Assembly: GCA_965203985.1 (NCBI GenBank)
Contig: CBDBDS010000002.1
Location: 496,001 to 560,000, forward strand
Length of the DNA stretch: 64,000 nucleotides
Reading direction: 5' to 3'
Source: Bin87 sp965203985
GTDB lineage: Bacteria > Chloroflexota > Dehalococcoidia > Lucifugimonadales > UBA3495
Position 1 is the stretch's first letter, and each line of letters opens with the position of its first letter. The notes below the pieces were generated by a model that worked only from the letters and a program-made list of their open reading frames with translations, was not told the DNA's origin and made no database searches. The translations under genes and the position numbers were made by a program. Positions 46,046 through 56,737 of the stretch are shown here, piece after piece.

Positions 46046-47563
46046 ATGATGACATCCACAGACAGAGAGGAACGGAACCGCAGGCTCATGGGTCGATTGG
46101 TGTCGGTGCCATTCGTCACCCAAGGGCAACTGGCATCGCTATCAAAGGAACACCCGAGCACCGTTCAACGGTGGGTCAAAGAACGGGTTGGGGATGGGCA
46201 CGTGGTACAACGCTCATTGGCCGAAGCCGGGCGCAAAGAAGTGCGGTTTTGGCCTTCCTACGCCGGCATAGTGTCGCATCGGAATACCCCGAATCCCGAC
46301 CCCTTGCGATGGAGGTCTATCGAAGAAGGCGTCAAAACCTTGATCACACGCATGCCGACGGTGGAATGGGTGAATGATTTCGCGGTCGGCCTTGGGGCCC
46401 ATGAGGGCATTTGCCCAGACGGCCCGGTTAATTTGAACCTTGATACGGATAGGGGACGGATCCCGGTACCAACCGAAATAGGTCCTGGCCTGAGGTTGGG
46501 CGAACTGATTTGGTTCGACAACAAGCCCATCGACGCGGTGTCAATCCATTCGGGCCTAGTCTGGTTCGCGCTGAAGGTGGTGGGACAAGAAATGACGGCC
46601 CATCGCCTGCAACAACAGGCCAAAACCATCGATCGTAGGCTTAACCGGTTGATGGCCCGCCCCGGCGGATCAGCCGCACCGACGGGATGGGTCCTGCTGT
46701 GCCACGATCGTGCCGCGGCAGCCCACGCCGCCGAGGTGTGGCCGGGGGACAACGTGCTCGTGCCGGATGTGAAAGGCCGGGTGGAACGGACCATGCGGCC
46801 GGGAGATTGCACGCCTCCGTACCCGGCTGTCGAGCCGGAGCACGAGATCGGGAATCCCGAACGGCTCGGACGCCGCCGTGGAAAGGACCCGGCGCAAAAT
46901 GCCCCCCGAAACGAATTTTCGTACCAGGTGTTACGTTTCCTTGCCCACTTCGGGTTTGCGACCCGGGCCCAGCTGCTTCAGAAGTTCAATGACCGCTACG
47001 TGAAGGCGGTCAAGGAGTTGCAACAACAACGATTTGTCGGGACATCAGGCGACCTGGTCTACCTCAGGGAGCCTGCGGTTCAGGTGCTTTCCGACATCGA
47101 CCGGGTCGACTACGACACCGTGCACGGACGTCTGAGCAGGTTCGTGGATCTGAAACGAGGAACTCTTCGGAACCCCGTTCATGATCAAGCACTCCTGGAC
47201 GTCTTCCTGAAGCTCGAAGCCGAGGGGCTATCCCCCACCGAAGGGAGCCGCTACGCCATGTATCTGGCTGACGGCTCCCAAATCGTGCCTGATCTGGTCT
47301 TCTGTTTGGACCGCAAGGATGGCCGCACTCTGCTGGTGTTCCTGGAGCTCGAGCTCAGCGCTACCTATCCCCAGCAGGTGCTCTCGAAGGCACGCCCTTA
47401 CGTGGATGCGGACCGGCATGGTGTGGAAATCGCCTCAGCCTAGGTGGTCGAGACTGAAGCCGTCCGGCGGCGCTACGCCGAAGCCGGCCGTGATCTCATA
47501 ATGATGACCGCCGTCCTCGATGACGTCCTGACCGGCCCGTCGCGGGGTCCAAATAGCGCCTAG
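46046..47563 (+). pseudogene. Replication-relaxation-like protein with in-frame TAG
   Basis: The frame 46046-47443 (465 codons) has an N-terminal wing-helix-like region (LVSVPFVTQGQLASLSKEHPSTVQRWVKE) and a C-terminal part with another (LRFLAHFGFATRAQLLQKF) and a nuclease-like core (GSQIVPDLVFCLDRKDGRTLLVFLELELS), as in Replic_Relax proteins of integrated elements. After TAG at 47441 the same frame continues with VVETEAVRRRYAEAGRDLIM to another TAG at 47561, still coding-like. The ATG is a fair start. The central stop indicates decay or, less likely, read-through. Confidence 0.6.
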
Positions 47564-48478
47564 CGCCGGCACAACAGGGGCGAGGACATCGACGAACTGG
47601 CGCACATAGTGGATTTCGAGATCGACGCGTCACTCGAGCGCAGCTGACCGGACAGCGCCTCAGCCGACGTCGACAGGTGTTCCAATTGAAGGGTCGTCTC
47701 CCGCATTTTGGCCCCAAACCAACGCTTCCCGACAGTGAATAATATTTTCCGTGCGCCTTGACCGGGCCGGAACCAATAATTCACAATTCAACCACTTGGC
47801 GGAAAGTTTTCTTCGCTTGCAAACCCGTTATTTCACACACAGTTCAAACGTGCCAGCAGAAAAAATATTTCACTATCAAAAACGCGTCGTCCGGAACCCC
47901 TGCGCGGGGGCCTAATAGGGAAATGGGACGCGAACGGCGCCATCATTGCAGAAAATTGGGCGGGAATAGATGGCAATCGGGAATTCGGCAGCCCGACGTT
48001 GCAGGGTTACCATGACCAAGGCCATCAGAATGGGCCGGCGCGGCAAATGACACACACGCAGGCGTGACCGCACTCGTGCTTTTCGGGAAACGCTAGGGTA
48101 GGAAGTTATAGCTACGCCTCCTGTGGCGTCTGGGGAATTTTGGTTGGCGAGAAAATTGTCTTCAGCCATCTCGGTTGGCCAGTGGCGTTTCACGTCCCCG
48201 CCGTAGAGCAACCGGTCTCCTGGCCTCGGTAATCCCGCGCCGCTCGTACGGGGAGCGCGCCGCGCGGAAGGCTAATTTGGCATCCTGGTTGCCGGCCGCT
48301 TTGGCGTATCCGATCGTCGCGCTTGAGGCACCAACCCCGGCCGCTCATATCGCGTTGTCGATTCGCAACTGGTCCGACAGTTGCCTGGCCCGCGAACGGC
48401 GCACCGGACGGTCCGGTCATCAGGCGCCCACCGGAGAAGATGGGGACGCGTTTCACAAACGCGCCCCACACTTTGCCG
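47564..48478. other. Gene-free stretch
   Basis: About 915 bases, including a noticeably AT-richer part near 47730-47880. Open frames are short and lack coding character. No tRNA or strong terminator was seen. Confidence 0.4.
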
Positions 48479-49209
48479 CTACTGTTCGCGCACCGTGAAA
48501 CTCGGCGGGGCGCTGCCTTCCTCCGAGAGTGCGTTGACGTTGATGATCACTTCAGCGCTGCTGGCCACGTTGACGATGACGTTGCTGGGGCCGCGGATGT
48601 TCAGCACCCCCGATGACAGGTCCACTTCGACCTCATCCGGGGCGGCACTACCTTCCGGCGAGGGCCCCCTGGTCAAGGCTCGCACATCCTTTTCAATGTA
48701 TTTGGAGCTGAGGTCGGTCCGGCGTTTGTCTTCGGGTAGTTGGCGGATGACCCGTTCCACCAAGTCGTCCAGGCCCCAGAGGACCTTGACGCCCGGACTC
48801 CCCCCTCTTCCAGGATTGTCTCGTCGGTATCCATGTCGGTGAATACGGCGACCGGAACGACGAAACCGCCAAAGTTGAAGTCACGGTGAATTTCATCCCG
48901 GGCCGCCATGCCGGCTTCCCAGACGGTTTCGAGCGGGTCTGCCACCTCGATGTCTCTGTCGTCAGCTCCGCGGTGATACCAGTTATCGCCCTCCATCCCG
49001 TAGGTGCCGGGGAGAAAGAAGATGGCAAACCGCCCGATTTTCTGGACCACGACCACGCAGTGGGGCGAGGTACCGTTGCCCGACACCCAAGGGCGCCACA
49101 CCGCGGCGCCTCCGCGATCGCTGGCTTCAAACTGGGCCATGACGTTGCGCTCGGCGGAGCTCAGCGGAGTTTGGTTGTTTCCGTTGGTCAGGTTGTTTAT
49201 TACTTGCAT
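48479..49209 (-). pseudogene. NERD-like protein, frameshifted at a C-run
   Basis: Two frames join at the six-C run 48800-48805. The first (49209 leftward, ATG with GAGGTG upstream) reads SSAERNVMAQFEAS, VVVVQKIGRFAIFFLPGTYG and FVVPVAVFTDMDTDETILEE; the second continues VKVLWGLDDLVERVIRQLPE and a C-terminal part to 48479. The layout matches the NERD-like protein at 51414 (fold, 'VVPV..F..M', 'VVWG...LV.DL'). One base at the C-run restores the gene, so this may be a sequencing error or slippage rather than true decay. Confidence 0.6.
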
Positions 49210-49487
49210 CGTTGCACCTCATGGTGATTGTTGTGGCTTGGCTGCGGGACAAACGCAAATGCGGGCGGCCCATGATTCCAGATGGACCGCCCACAGCATT
49301 CGGCGCGCAGGTGGTTTGGTGATAGTTGGCGACCGAGAGCCGGCCTCCCGCACTGCAGGTGGCCCGCGCGGGCAATGGTCGCCGTTGGGTCGAGGGTTCA
49401 TTTGCGTCTGCTTCCTGCCGTGGGGATCGGTTGTTGGCTTCGTCGCGGCGGTGTCCGTCAGGTTGGTTCCGGGGCGCTATTCTCACG

Positions 49488-51268
49488 TCATGCGCGTGTC
49501 CCATGGGGAGGGGCGCCTTGACCACCGCGTGGTCCCATGCGCACCACGATCCGCTTCCCATGCAAACCCAAAACCCGCCCCGGCGGCGGTGGCTGGACCC
49601 GATGCGATTCGCGAAGAGCTTCGGTCGGCCCGGTCCGGAAGCGCTGGCGCGCCAACGCCCTCAACTCTTCGCCGGTGAGATCCGCCCAGGGCCTTGCCAT
49701 CCGCCGGATGGGATCGAACCGCGCCCGGGTAGGCTCTCCCGAGCTCAGGATCAGCAAACGCCTGGCCCGGGAAAACGCCACGTAGTGCTGCCGCATGTGG
49801 TCGAAGCCGGCGATGCGGTCGTCAGGCTCCAGGGGCCTTCGCCGGGCGTAGGGCAGCAATACCCGGCCCACCGGGTCAACGTCGCGGTTGTTGAAGTCAA
49901 GGGAACCGGCCACCACCACGTCCCACTCCAACCCCTTGGCCCGATGGATGGTGGTGACCGCCACCTCGCCGGGTCCCCGACGTCGACCGGTCACATCGGC
50001 AGTGGATCCTCGCCTGGGGAAGGCGGCGGGAATGTCGGCATAGTCCAGGGCGTCCATGTAGCGGCCCGCCACCTCGTCGCGCACGCTGTGCAGCAGCAGA
50101 GCCACCTGGGTATAGTTGCTGATAACCCGGTTGCGTTTCGGAAGCGAAGCAGGTCCACCATTTGCTTCTCCTCGTCCCCAGGACTCCTCCCTTCGATTGA
50201 GATCAGGGCCGGGTAATCGTCCTCCTCCGAACGCCGGGGCGTGATGGTCTTTTCGTGCCGGAAGGACGGGAGGTCGGGATCGGGATTGGACCAGTCCGCC
50301 GACGCGATCCACCGGTCGTAGGCCCGGACTATGTTGCCGTGGCTGCGGTGGTTGAAGGTGAGGCTCACCACGCGGCAGTCGGGGAAGCGTTGGGGGAAAT
50401 TCAGGATGTTCTCCACCCGCGCGCCGCGGAAGCGGTAAAGGGACTGGTCCTCGTCTCCAACCACGCACAGGTTGCCGTGGGTTTGGGACAGCTGTGCGAG
50501 CAGACGCTCCTGGACGTGGCTGGTGTCCTGGTATTCGTCGCACAGCAGGTGCACTATCCCGTCCGAGACCTGTGCGGCGATCTCCTCGTCGTTCTCCAGG
50601 AGTTCCACCAACCACCGCTGCAGGTGGCCGAAATCGGCCGCGCCTTGATCGAGGAGCAGGTCCTCGTAGCGCCGGTAACACCGGCCCACCGCGGCGGTGA
50701 AACGCCGGCCCGAGTCGATGAGTTCCCTTGGGTCGATGAGTTCGTCGCAGATGCGGTCAAAATACTTTGCCGCATTGCGCACCACGGCATCGGGCCGCCG
50801 CCATCCCCGTCGTTCCAGCCGGCCCAGGTCGGGACCGAAGACCTCACTCAGGTGGCGCGCCAGCAGGGCCATCCTTTGGTCTTCGCTCAGGACCCGGAAC
50901 TGGCCACGTAAGCCAATGCGTTTACCCTGGCGCCTCAGCTGCTGGGCGCAGAACCCGTGGAGTGTGGTGATGCGCACCTGGGACGCGTCGCCGTCATAGC
51001 CGACGGCCGAGACCGTGGCGTCGAAACGCCGGCGCAACTCCCGGGCCGCAGCCCGGCTGTAGGTGCATAACAACAGGTTTCGGGGCTGGACTGCGCCCAG
51101 CAGCAACAGGTTGACCGAACGCCGGACGATGGCCAGAGTTTTCCCCGCGCCCGGTCCGGCAATGCCCAGGACGGGACCCTCAAGGTGTCCGATCAACTCA
51201 ACCTGCCGATCGTCCGCCTCCGGCTGCAGGCGGAGAATGGCGGGGGCTAAGGTGTTGGCGCTGCTCAT
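49488..51268 (-). pseudogene. UvrD/PcrA-like SF1A helicase, frameshifted
   Basis: Start at the ATG at 51268 (GGAGAG upstream). Frame one has Walker A GIAGPGAGKTLAIVRR, motif Ia TYSRAAARELRRRF, TTLHGFCAQQL, Walker B HLLCDEYQDTSHVQ and motif III GDEDQSLYRFRGA. Near 50140 the frame must switch to continue NRVISNYTQVALLLHSVRDE, motif V VTTIHRAKGLEWDVVVAG and motif VI HYVAFSRARRLLIL to 49488. About 590 residues in total. Repairing one shift yields every SF1A motif, so it is recently broken or mis-sequenced. It lies between two NERD-like genes. Confidence 0.8.
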
Positions 51269-51413
51269 GTAAAGATCTCTCCAAAGTCTGCTTTCCGGAT
51301 TCGGACCGGTTTCGGGCACCGTCGCATACGCGAACGGCGGCTCCCACGTACAAATTCGATCACGCGTCTTGAAACGGGGTTGCGGTCATCCAATGGGCTG
51401 GAAGCGCCGGAGG

Positions 51414-52163
51414 TCAACCGGGAGGGTCGGGCCTGGTGGAGGCGCGTTGTCCGATTTCCAGTCCCAACGCCTGGCCCCGGACCTCAAGCACGCGCTTCCC
51501 GTTGACCGCAAACGCCAGGACTGCCACGCTCGCCGGCGTGGAAGCCGAGCCGGCCTCGGCATCAGCTTTGGATCCGGAATCCTCCCCGAACTCGCCCAAC
51601 CGGATCTGGCCGTCGGAGATGGCGCAGACCTCCCGGTCGATGCGCTCCCACGACAATCGGTCCGATATGCCCCGGGCGCGTGCGATGTCGGCCAAGTCCG
51701 ATACCAGGCTCGCCACGCCCCAGACCACGTACACTCCCTTCCGCTCGGCCAGGCGCATGATGGCCTGGTCGGGTTCCATGCCCGGAAACGCCAGCACGGG
51801 GACAACGTATGGGTTGTAGCCGGTATGAGCCCGTTCCGCGATATCATCGTGGAGGTCCAGTGCGGCCAGCCAGGTCTCATCCAGCGGCGATGTCCCAACA
51901 GCCTGTACGCCGTTTCTGGTTTTCCGATGCCACTCACCGCCGATGAGTTGGTAGTGGCCACCCTTCACTTGCAGGGCGAAGCGGTCCACCCCCGCAATCC
52001 AGACGCCGAAGTCCAGTTCGATATGTCGGTAACCACGTCGCCACTCGTAGTAGACGAAACCCTGGCGGTCGCTGCCAGCCAGGGTTTCGTAAACTCGCTG
52101 CTCGGCCCGCCGTTTTGGCCTTTTGCGGCGACCGGCCGGGAACGCTTTCGGGTACATTTTCAT
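51414..52163 (-). CDS. NERD-domain (nuclease-related) protein
   Basis: 249 residues from the ATG at 52163 (GGAG upstream). The N-terminal region has the NERD pattern of the restriction-endonuclease fold: AEQRVYETLA near 20, IELDFGVWIAGVDRFALQVKGGHYQL by pattern with the acidic residue of LDFGV and the Q-x-K of ALQVKGG. A second part, VVPVLAFPGMEPDQAIMRLAERKGVYVVWGVASLVSDL by pattern, is shared with the frameshifted gene at 48479. It is upstream of the UvrD-like helicase in the same direction, 145 bases apart. Confidence 0.75.
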   Translation of the reverse strand: MKMYPKAFPAGRRKRPKRRAEQRVYETLAGSDRQGFVYYEWRRGYRHIELDFGVWIAGVDRFALQVKGGHYQLIGGEWHRKTRNGVQAVGTSPLDETWLAALDLHDDIAERAHTGYNPYVVPVLAFPGMEPDQAIMRLAERKGVYVVWGVASLVSDLADIARARGISDRLSWERIDREVCAISDGQIRLGEFGEDSGSKADAEAGSASTPASVAVLAFAVNGKRVLEVRGQALGLEIGQRASTRPDPPG

Positions 52164-52556
52164 GGGTCAACTCCTTGGCTATGTGCTCATCTCGGACGGA
52201 TTGTGTTCAGGCGAACAGGACTGGCGCTTATTCCCTCCCGTATATCTTTCCTGGGCCGGCGCGTGGCCGGCCCAGCATTGGGAACGGACCGTTTTTGCCA
52301 AGCCCAAATCCACCGGAGGGAAATGGCGGCGGCGGCCAAACGATGGATGGCGGACCAGGGATCGCGCTGACGAGGACCTGATGCCGATGCAAGGGGAAGT
52401 GTGGGGTATGGCCGCCCCGTCGGGAGCATGTTTACGGCCTGGGGTGACGGCGCTGGCCGCGATTTGCCGGAGAGATCGCCGGCAAAGGCCCAGCCTAGGT
52501 GGTGATCGCCCAGGCGTGGGGCGTCATGGCGGACAGGTCAAAGGCCGAGGGCGGCG
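52164..52556. other. Gene-free stretch
   Basis: About 390 bases between the NERD gene and transposase fragments; no supported gene, RNA or repeat seen. Confidence 0.35.
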
Positions 52557-52775
52557 TCAGGAAAGGAGCGGCAGTGAGTGCAATCGGGCCAGGGCGCGGC
52601 TGAACTGGTTCTGCCAGGGGCAGCCCTGGGGGAGATGCCGGGTGGGGCGGCGCGCCTTGCGGGTGATGCGCCAGGCCAGGAAGATGAAGCGTCGGCCGCG
52701 GGTCTTGATGGTGGTCACCGGCTCGCCCAAGCCGATGCGTGTGGTCCAGCGGGCGAGGTTTGCGCCATGACTTGT
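52557..52775 (-). pseudogene. IS1380-family transposase C-terminal fragment
   Basis: NLARWTTRIGLGEPVTTIKT, then RRFIFLAWRITRKARRPT and FSRALARLHSLP correspond to the end of IS1380-type transposases. The part preceding NLARWT is out of frame. The catalytic DDE domain is not present. Confidence 0.65.
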
Positions 52776-52835
52776 ACGGCCAGCCAGGCGGCGTTGGGCG
52801 CAAAAGCATCCCGAGGGGAGCAACTGTGGATGTTG

Positions 52836-53138
52836 TCAACCGTGGATGCTCACTCGCGGGTTCCACCGTTGACCGCTTCGCGCCATGCTGTTGAGTATCG
52901 TTAGTAGCTTCCTGATGCACGCGGTCAACGCCACTTTGCGATGCTGGCCCATGGTCAACAAGCGCTGGTAAAAATCGCGCAGCGTTGGATTGCTGCGGCT
53001 GACCGACAGAGTCGCCATGTATAGAACTTGACGAAGACGACATCGGCCTCCCCGAACCGTCCGTCTTCCCCGCAGTGCTCCGCATCCGCGGGGCTAACTC
53101 CCAGTTGACCCACCTCTCGGTGGAAAAGATAGTTTAAA
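52836..53138 (-). pseudogene. IS110-family transposase C-terminal fragment
   Basis: The frame ending at 52836 reads ALRGRRTVRGGRCRLRQVLY, then MATLSVSRSNPTLRDFYQRL, KVALTACIRKLLTILNSMAR and WNPRV, which is the tail of the Tnp20 domain. An upstream piece (VGQLGVSPADA) fits only in another frame. It is too diverged from the intact copy at 9314 to be a recent duplicate. Confidence 0.7.
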
Positions 53139-53156
53139 TCCCCCACTGACGCCCGG

Positions 53157-53640
53157 ATCCACCCGCCGTGGACCGCCCCCAACGGCAAGCCCACGAGCTA
53201 CGAGGTGGAGTAGTCAGCAGATGGTTCAACCAACTGGACGGCGGTGGACCCGGCTCATAGCGGCACGGAGGCGTCGTACCGCAACGCCGGCTTGACGGCG
53301 GAGACAGCGTACCACCACAGGTTGCGCGCGTTGAATGACGACGTCGCTGGCGAATGGTCGGGACCGGCTTCCGCGATGACCCAGGCCACCCCGAACCTTC
53401 CTGCCGCGGGCACGCCGGCCATCACGGCAACGGCCCAAGTGGGTCAAATCCTTACAGTGGATACGTCCGGTATCGCCGACCTGGACGGGCTGCAAAACGC
53501 AACTTTCAACTACCAGTGGCCGGCGATGATGCCGAAATTGCCGGCGTGACCAGTTCGACCTACACGCTGGCAGATGCCGACGAGGACAAGCCCATTCAAG
53601 TCCTTCGATTCGGGCGACATGCAAGCCGATCACCGCCAAT
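53157..53640 (+). pseudogene. Fibronectin type III / Ig-like repeat protein fragment
   Basis: The frame reads WTAPNGKPTSYEVE, then TAG (53211) where such proteins have Trp, then SADGSTNWTAVDPAHSGTEA, GLTAETAYHHRLRALNDDVA and an Ig-like module (GTPAITATAQVGQILTVDTS, IADLDGLQNATFNYQW). After a frameshift it continues AGDDAEIAGVTSSTYTLADA and ends. No start, signal peptide or C-terminus remains. It is a remnant of a large surface repeat protein. Confidence 0.7.
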
Positions 53641-53749
53641 TTTGATGACAGCAGATCACCCGGTACCGCCGAACGGCGGGCTTATAATCGCACCAGCCTT
53701 CAAATGAAACTGTCAAACCGCCCCCAACGTCAGCCTCCAGAGGTCCGCC

Positions 53750-54535
53750 ATGGCCACTGACGACACGAATATCACCCAATCCACCGGCCATTTCGAGCTC
53801 CCCGACCCGCCCGAACGCCAATACGACGAGAGGACCAGCAACTTCGATTACCTGCACCTACCGGGCAACACCCACCACGTGGTCCAGTTCTTGGGCAACC
53901 GTGAGACCACCCTGGTCACCGCAGACCGCTACATCACCACGATGCCGGAGCGTCCACTACCCAGCGGACCGACCCGACGGGTCCCCGACCTGCTGATCGC
54001 CTTTGACGTGGACCGGGAGCTGTACCGGGCCAACAACGGCTACATCGTGCAAGCCCAGGGGAAGTCGCCGGACTTCGTGCTGGAGGTCGCGTCGGTAAGC
54101 ACGGAAGACGAGGACACCGGCCCCAAGCGGAACGACTATGCCGCGCTGGGCATCCTGGAGTACTGGCGGTTTGACCCGACAGGTGAATTCCACGGTACCA
54201 AGCTGGCTGGCGACCGGCTGGTCGGTGGCGTGTACCGGCCCATCCATATTGATGAACTGGACAACGACGTCCTGCAGGGCTACAGCGCGGCTTTGAACCT
54301 GATCCTCCGGTGAGAACAAGGCAAGATAGCCTGGCACGACCCGGCTACGGGAGAGCACACACCCACCCTTGAAAGCGAACGCGCCCGGGCCGAGCAAGCA
54401 CGTGCAGCCCGCCTCGCCGCCGAAGTTGAGTTCCGCGCCATACGCGAGGCCCGACTAGCCGCCGAAGCCCGCATCCGCGAACTCGAGGAGAAACTCCGCC
54501 GACGAAACTCCCAACCGCTACAAGGACGCCTCACC
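53750..54535 (+). pseudogene. Uma2-family endonuclease, copy 2, interrupted by TGA
   Basis: 187 codons to the TGA at 54311. The core is intact: DLLIAFDVDRELY, KSPDFVLEVASVSTED, KRNDYAALGILEYWRFD and AGDRLVGGVYRPIHI. After the TGA the same frame continues EQGKIAWHDPATGEHTPTLE and a Glu/Ala/Arg coiled tail without a stop until the next start at 54536. In copy 1 (21746) the aligned residue is Trp, so TGG-to-TGA is the simple explanation. The truncated product keeps the nuclease core and might still fold. Confidence 0.75.
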
Positions 54536-55126
54536 ATGAATCACAGGCAGACCATAACTTCGCAGGATTTCTTCAGCAACGCCGCCGCCCGGAATGCCGG
54601 TTTCACCGAACAGTTCTGGCACCAAGCTTACCAACTGTACATGGATGAAGCCGACGGCGACCCCGAGCGAGCGTTGGACATTAAATACACCCGCCCGCGC
54701 TCCATCCGGATGCCCTTCGGGGAAGGTCATGTTGACGTGATCGTCCGTGCGCAGCCGGAGCCGCGGGAATACGTAATAATGCGCTTCACAGCATTTCCGG
54801 CCGACGGTGAAGATGGGGCGGATGCGGACCAAAGCGGCTGGTGGTACGTCGGTAACGAGCAACGCCCCGCGCTGGGAGAAGGCGCCTTGCTGGACGAAAA
54901 CGCGCGGTGGTAGCCCACTCCGCCAACGCAGCGCAGACAACCGCCAGCCCACTGGATTGACCGGGCCCCGATTGAGGACGGGCTCGTCGACTGCCCAAGT
55001 GTATCCGACGAACTCCTGGACCTGGACAAGACTGCACTGGCTCGGGAGATGCCAGCGTCGGTCCCCGACACCCTGGCACTGCAAGACGAACCGCCATCCG
55101 ACCAAGAACCGCGCCGAGGGGGATGA
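54536..55126 (+). pseudogene. Unknown protein, in-frame with Uma2, with internal TAG
   Basis: The ATG at 54536 (aaggacg upstream) opens 125 codons of coding-like sequence (DFFSNAAARNAGFTEQFWHQ, YVIMRFTAFPADGEDGADAD) to TAG at 54911. The same frame then runs on for 70 codons (HWIDRAPIEDGLVDCPSVSD, ELLDLDKTALAREMPASVPD) to TGA at 55124. No domain recognised. There is no stop between the Uma2 tail and this segment, so it may once have been one longer protein or two coupled genes. Confidence 0.45.
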
Positions 55127-55442
55127 CCACTGAACCGCCGGACGTTGCAGTTGGCACAGTTGCGCAGACCACCATGGCCACCCCAGTGCGCAAGATAGTG
55201 ACGTGGCCGCGATAATTTGCCAGACTGGCGCTGCCATGAGAGCCGCTACAGCGTCCTGAGACGCCGCGGTTCGGACCGTCGGCGGGTGAGGCAGTAAATT
55301 TTCCCACCTCCTCCAACAAATCCAAACGAAGGCGTCTGGGTGCCCCTGACCACGCCAGAACCCGAGGGTCAACCCGGTCAAGGCCGCCAACTACGTTCCT
55401 TACAAAGGCGGTACCCCAAGCGCCAACAGCGTTCTCCCAACG
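55127..55442. other. Gene-free stretch
   Basis: About 316 bases, nothing recognisable. A long leftward frame across this interval (54786-55817) lacks domain patterns and is a shadow. Confidence 0.35.
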
Positions 55443-55652
55443 TTGGGGCTCCCGGTTGAGGGCGCTCCAGAGTTCATGAGCAAACACGAAGAGCGCTGCG
55501 CGGTCGTTCTCGTTCTCGGCACATGCGGTAGCATGGTCGCCACCCGCATCGACCTGCTCAACGACGCCGCGGGCTCCTTCCACGACCGCATCATGTCGAG
55601 GCGTTTCCGCTACTCGGTTTTTAACTGGATTGCAGCAGAAATATGGCGCTGA
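55443..55652 (+). pseudogene. VWA-domain protein N-terminal fragment
   Basis: LPVEGAPEFMSKHEERCAVV, then LVLGTCGSMVATRIDLLNDA and GSFHDRI match the start of single-domain VWA proteins, in which the MIDAS motif is DTSGSM. Here it reads GTCGSM, losing the metal-binding Asp, and the frame stops soon after. A remnant. Confidence 0.6.
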
Positions 55653-55813
55653 TGTGACGGTTTCCGTCGAAACGTTGTTCCTATTCCAGCGTGCAGGAGG
55701 GTGCTCGAGATCAGCGGGATTGGCCGGCGAGCGTTGCCGTAATCTCGAGGAGTAAGGTAACGGCGTTGCCGTTTTCGTCTTGTAGCAGGTGGTCGGCGTG
55801 ACCGCCTGTTGAA

Positions 55814-56737
55814 TCAATGGTCCCGTTTATCAGCGTCGGAAAGCCGGAACCAGTAGCCCGTCCTTCGTTCTAGGCTCTCCCAATAATCAATGTGCCAATG
55901 GTTGCGGAATTGAATATTCCAGAGCACGAAAGTGGCCGGGCACTTGAAATGGTAACCTTGGCGCCTGGCGTTTTCTCGGATTTGCGGGATTTCGTCGGCG
56001 ATGCGAGATTCGATCCTTCTGGCAGCGCGCACTACCCTATTTGCGCGCATGAGGTCAGCTACGTTAGTGCCGTCCCCAGTTGTACCCAGTCCAGGCCCTA
56101 TGTATACGGTTCCGTCCGAGACTTGGAGTAAGGCGTTCCCATGGACTTGTCTCAGTTTTTTGATCCCGTCGTCATCGACATTCGGGGTGACTTCGCTTAC
56201 GCCTGGTATCCGCGCAGAATCTATGGACTCGGGCCAGTTGTTGTGAATGATCTCAAGCATTTCCTGCTGGTACCAAGTATTGGGCGCTCCAGCCCCATGA
56301 GGGGCAACCATTATGAAGTAGGCGCGCTTGTCGTCGAACCGACAGAGTAAGATGTGGTTTGTCCGTTTGATGAGACCAGATTTTTGGTCGGTTTCAGTTC
56401 CCAAGTGCAAATGGTGGATGTCCCAATCGTCTAGCAAACCGTCGCGAGCTACGACGTCTGCGAGTCGCTTTGTCATGTGTCTGTGAAGCGGATCACCGTT
56501 GCGTATGGCGTTCTCCAAGATCTCGATTCCCGCTTCGTGCCCCTGAGCGCTGAATCCTCGTGCTTTCAGCACCTGCCTCGGTAGGGGTTTGATCGCGTAT
56601 CTGTTTACCTTATTCCAGGTGACCAGCGCTAATTGGTGGTCATCGGTCTCTATTGGTGAAACGTCGTAGCCCGCTTCTGTCAACGAGTTGCGGACGAGCA
56701 TTCCCAAGTCTCGCAACAGGTTAATTTCGATTTCCAA
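55814..56737 (-). CDS. Uncharacterised protein with HHLHLG motif
   Basis: 307 residues, complete, starting at an ATG. No named domain that I recognise. Notable segments: WDIHHLHLGTE with His108, His109 and His111; RTNHILLCRFDDKRAYFIMV; and WYQQEMLEIIHNNWPES at about 155-171. Together these give a compact, possibly metal-binding or catalytic core of the sort seen in element-encoded effectors. Intact while neighbours to the left are broken. Base composition is lower in GC than the flanking core genes, consistent with transfer. Confidence 0.65.
   Translation of the reverse strand: MEIEINLLRDLGMLVRNSLTEAGYDVSPIETDDHQLALVTWNKVNRYAIKPLPRQVLKARGFSAQGHEAGIEILENAIRNGDPLHRHMTKRLADVVARDGLLDDWDIHHLHLGTETDQKSGLIKRTNHILLCRFDDKRAYFIMVAPHGAGAPNTWYQQEMLEIIHNNWPESIDSARIPGVSEVTPNVDDDGIKKLRQVHGNALLQVSDGTVYIGPGLGTTGDGTNVADLMRANRVVRAARRIESRIADEIPQIRENARRQGYHFKCPATFVLWNIQFRNHWHIDYWESLERRTGYWFRLSDADKRDH

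Noticed and set aside
54786..55817. Leftward 343-codon frame over the VWA region
   Set aside because: Low-complexity Arg/Pro/Ala-rich sequence without motifs, opposite identifiable VWA and unknown-gene remnants on the plus strand.
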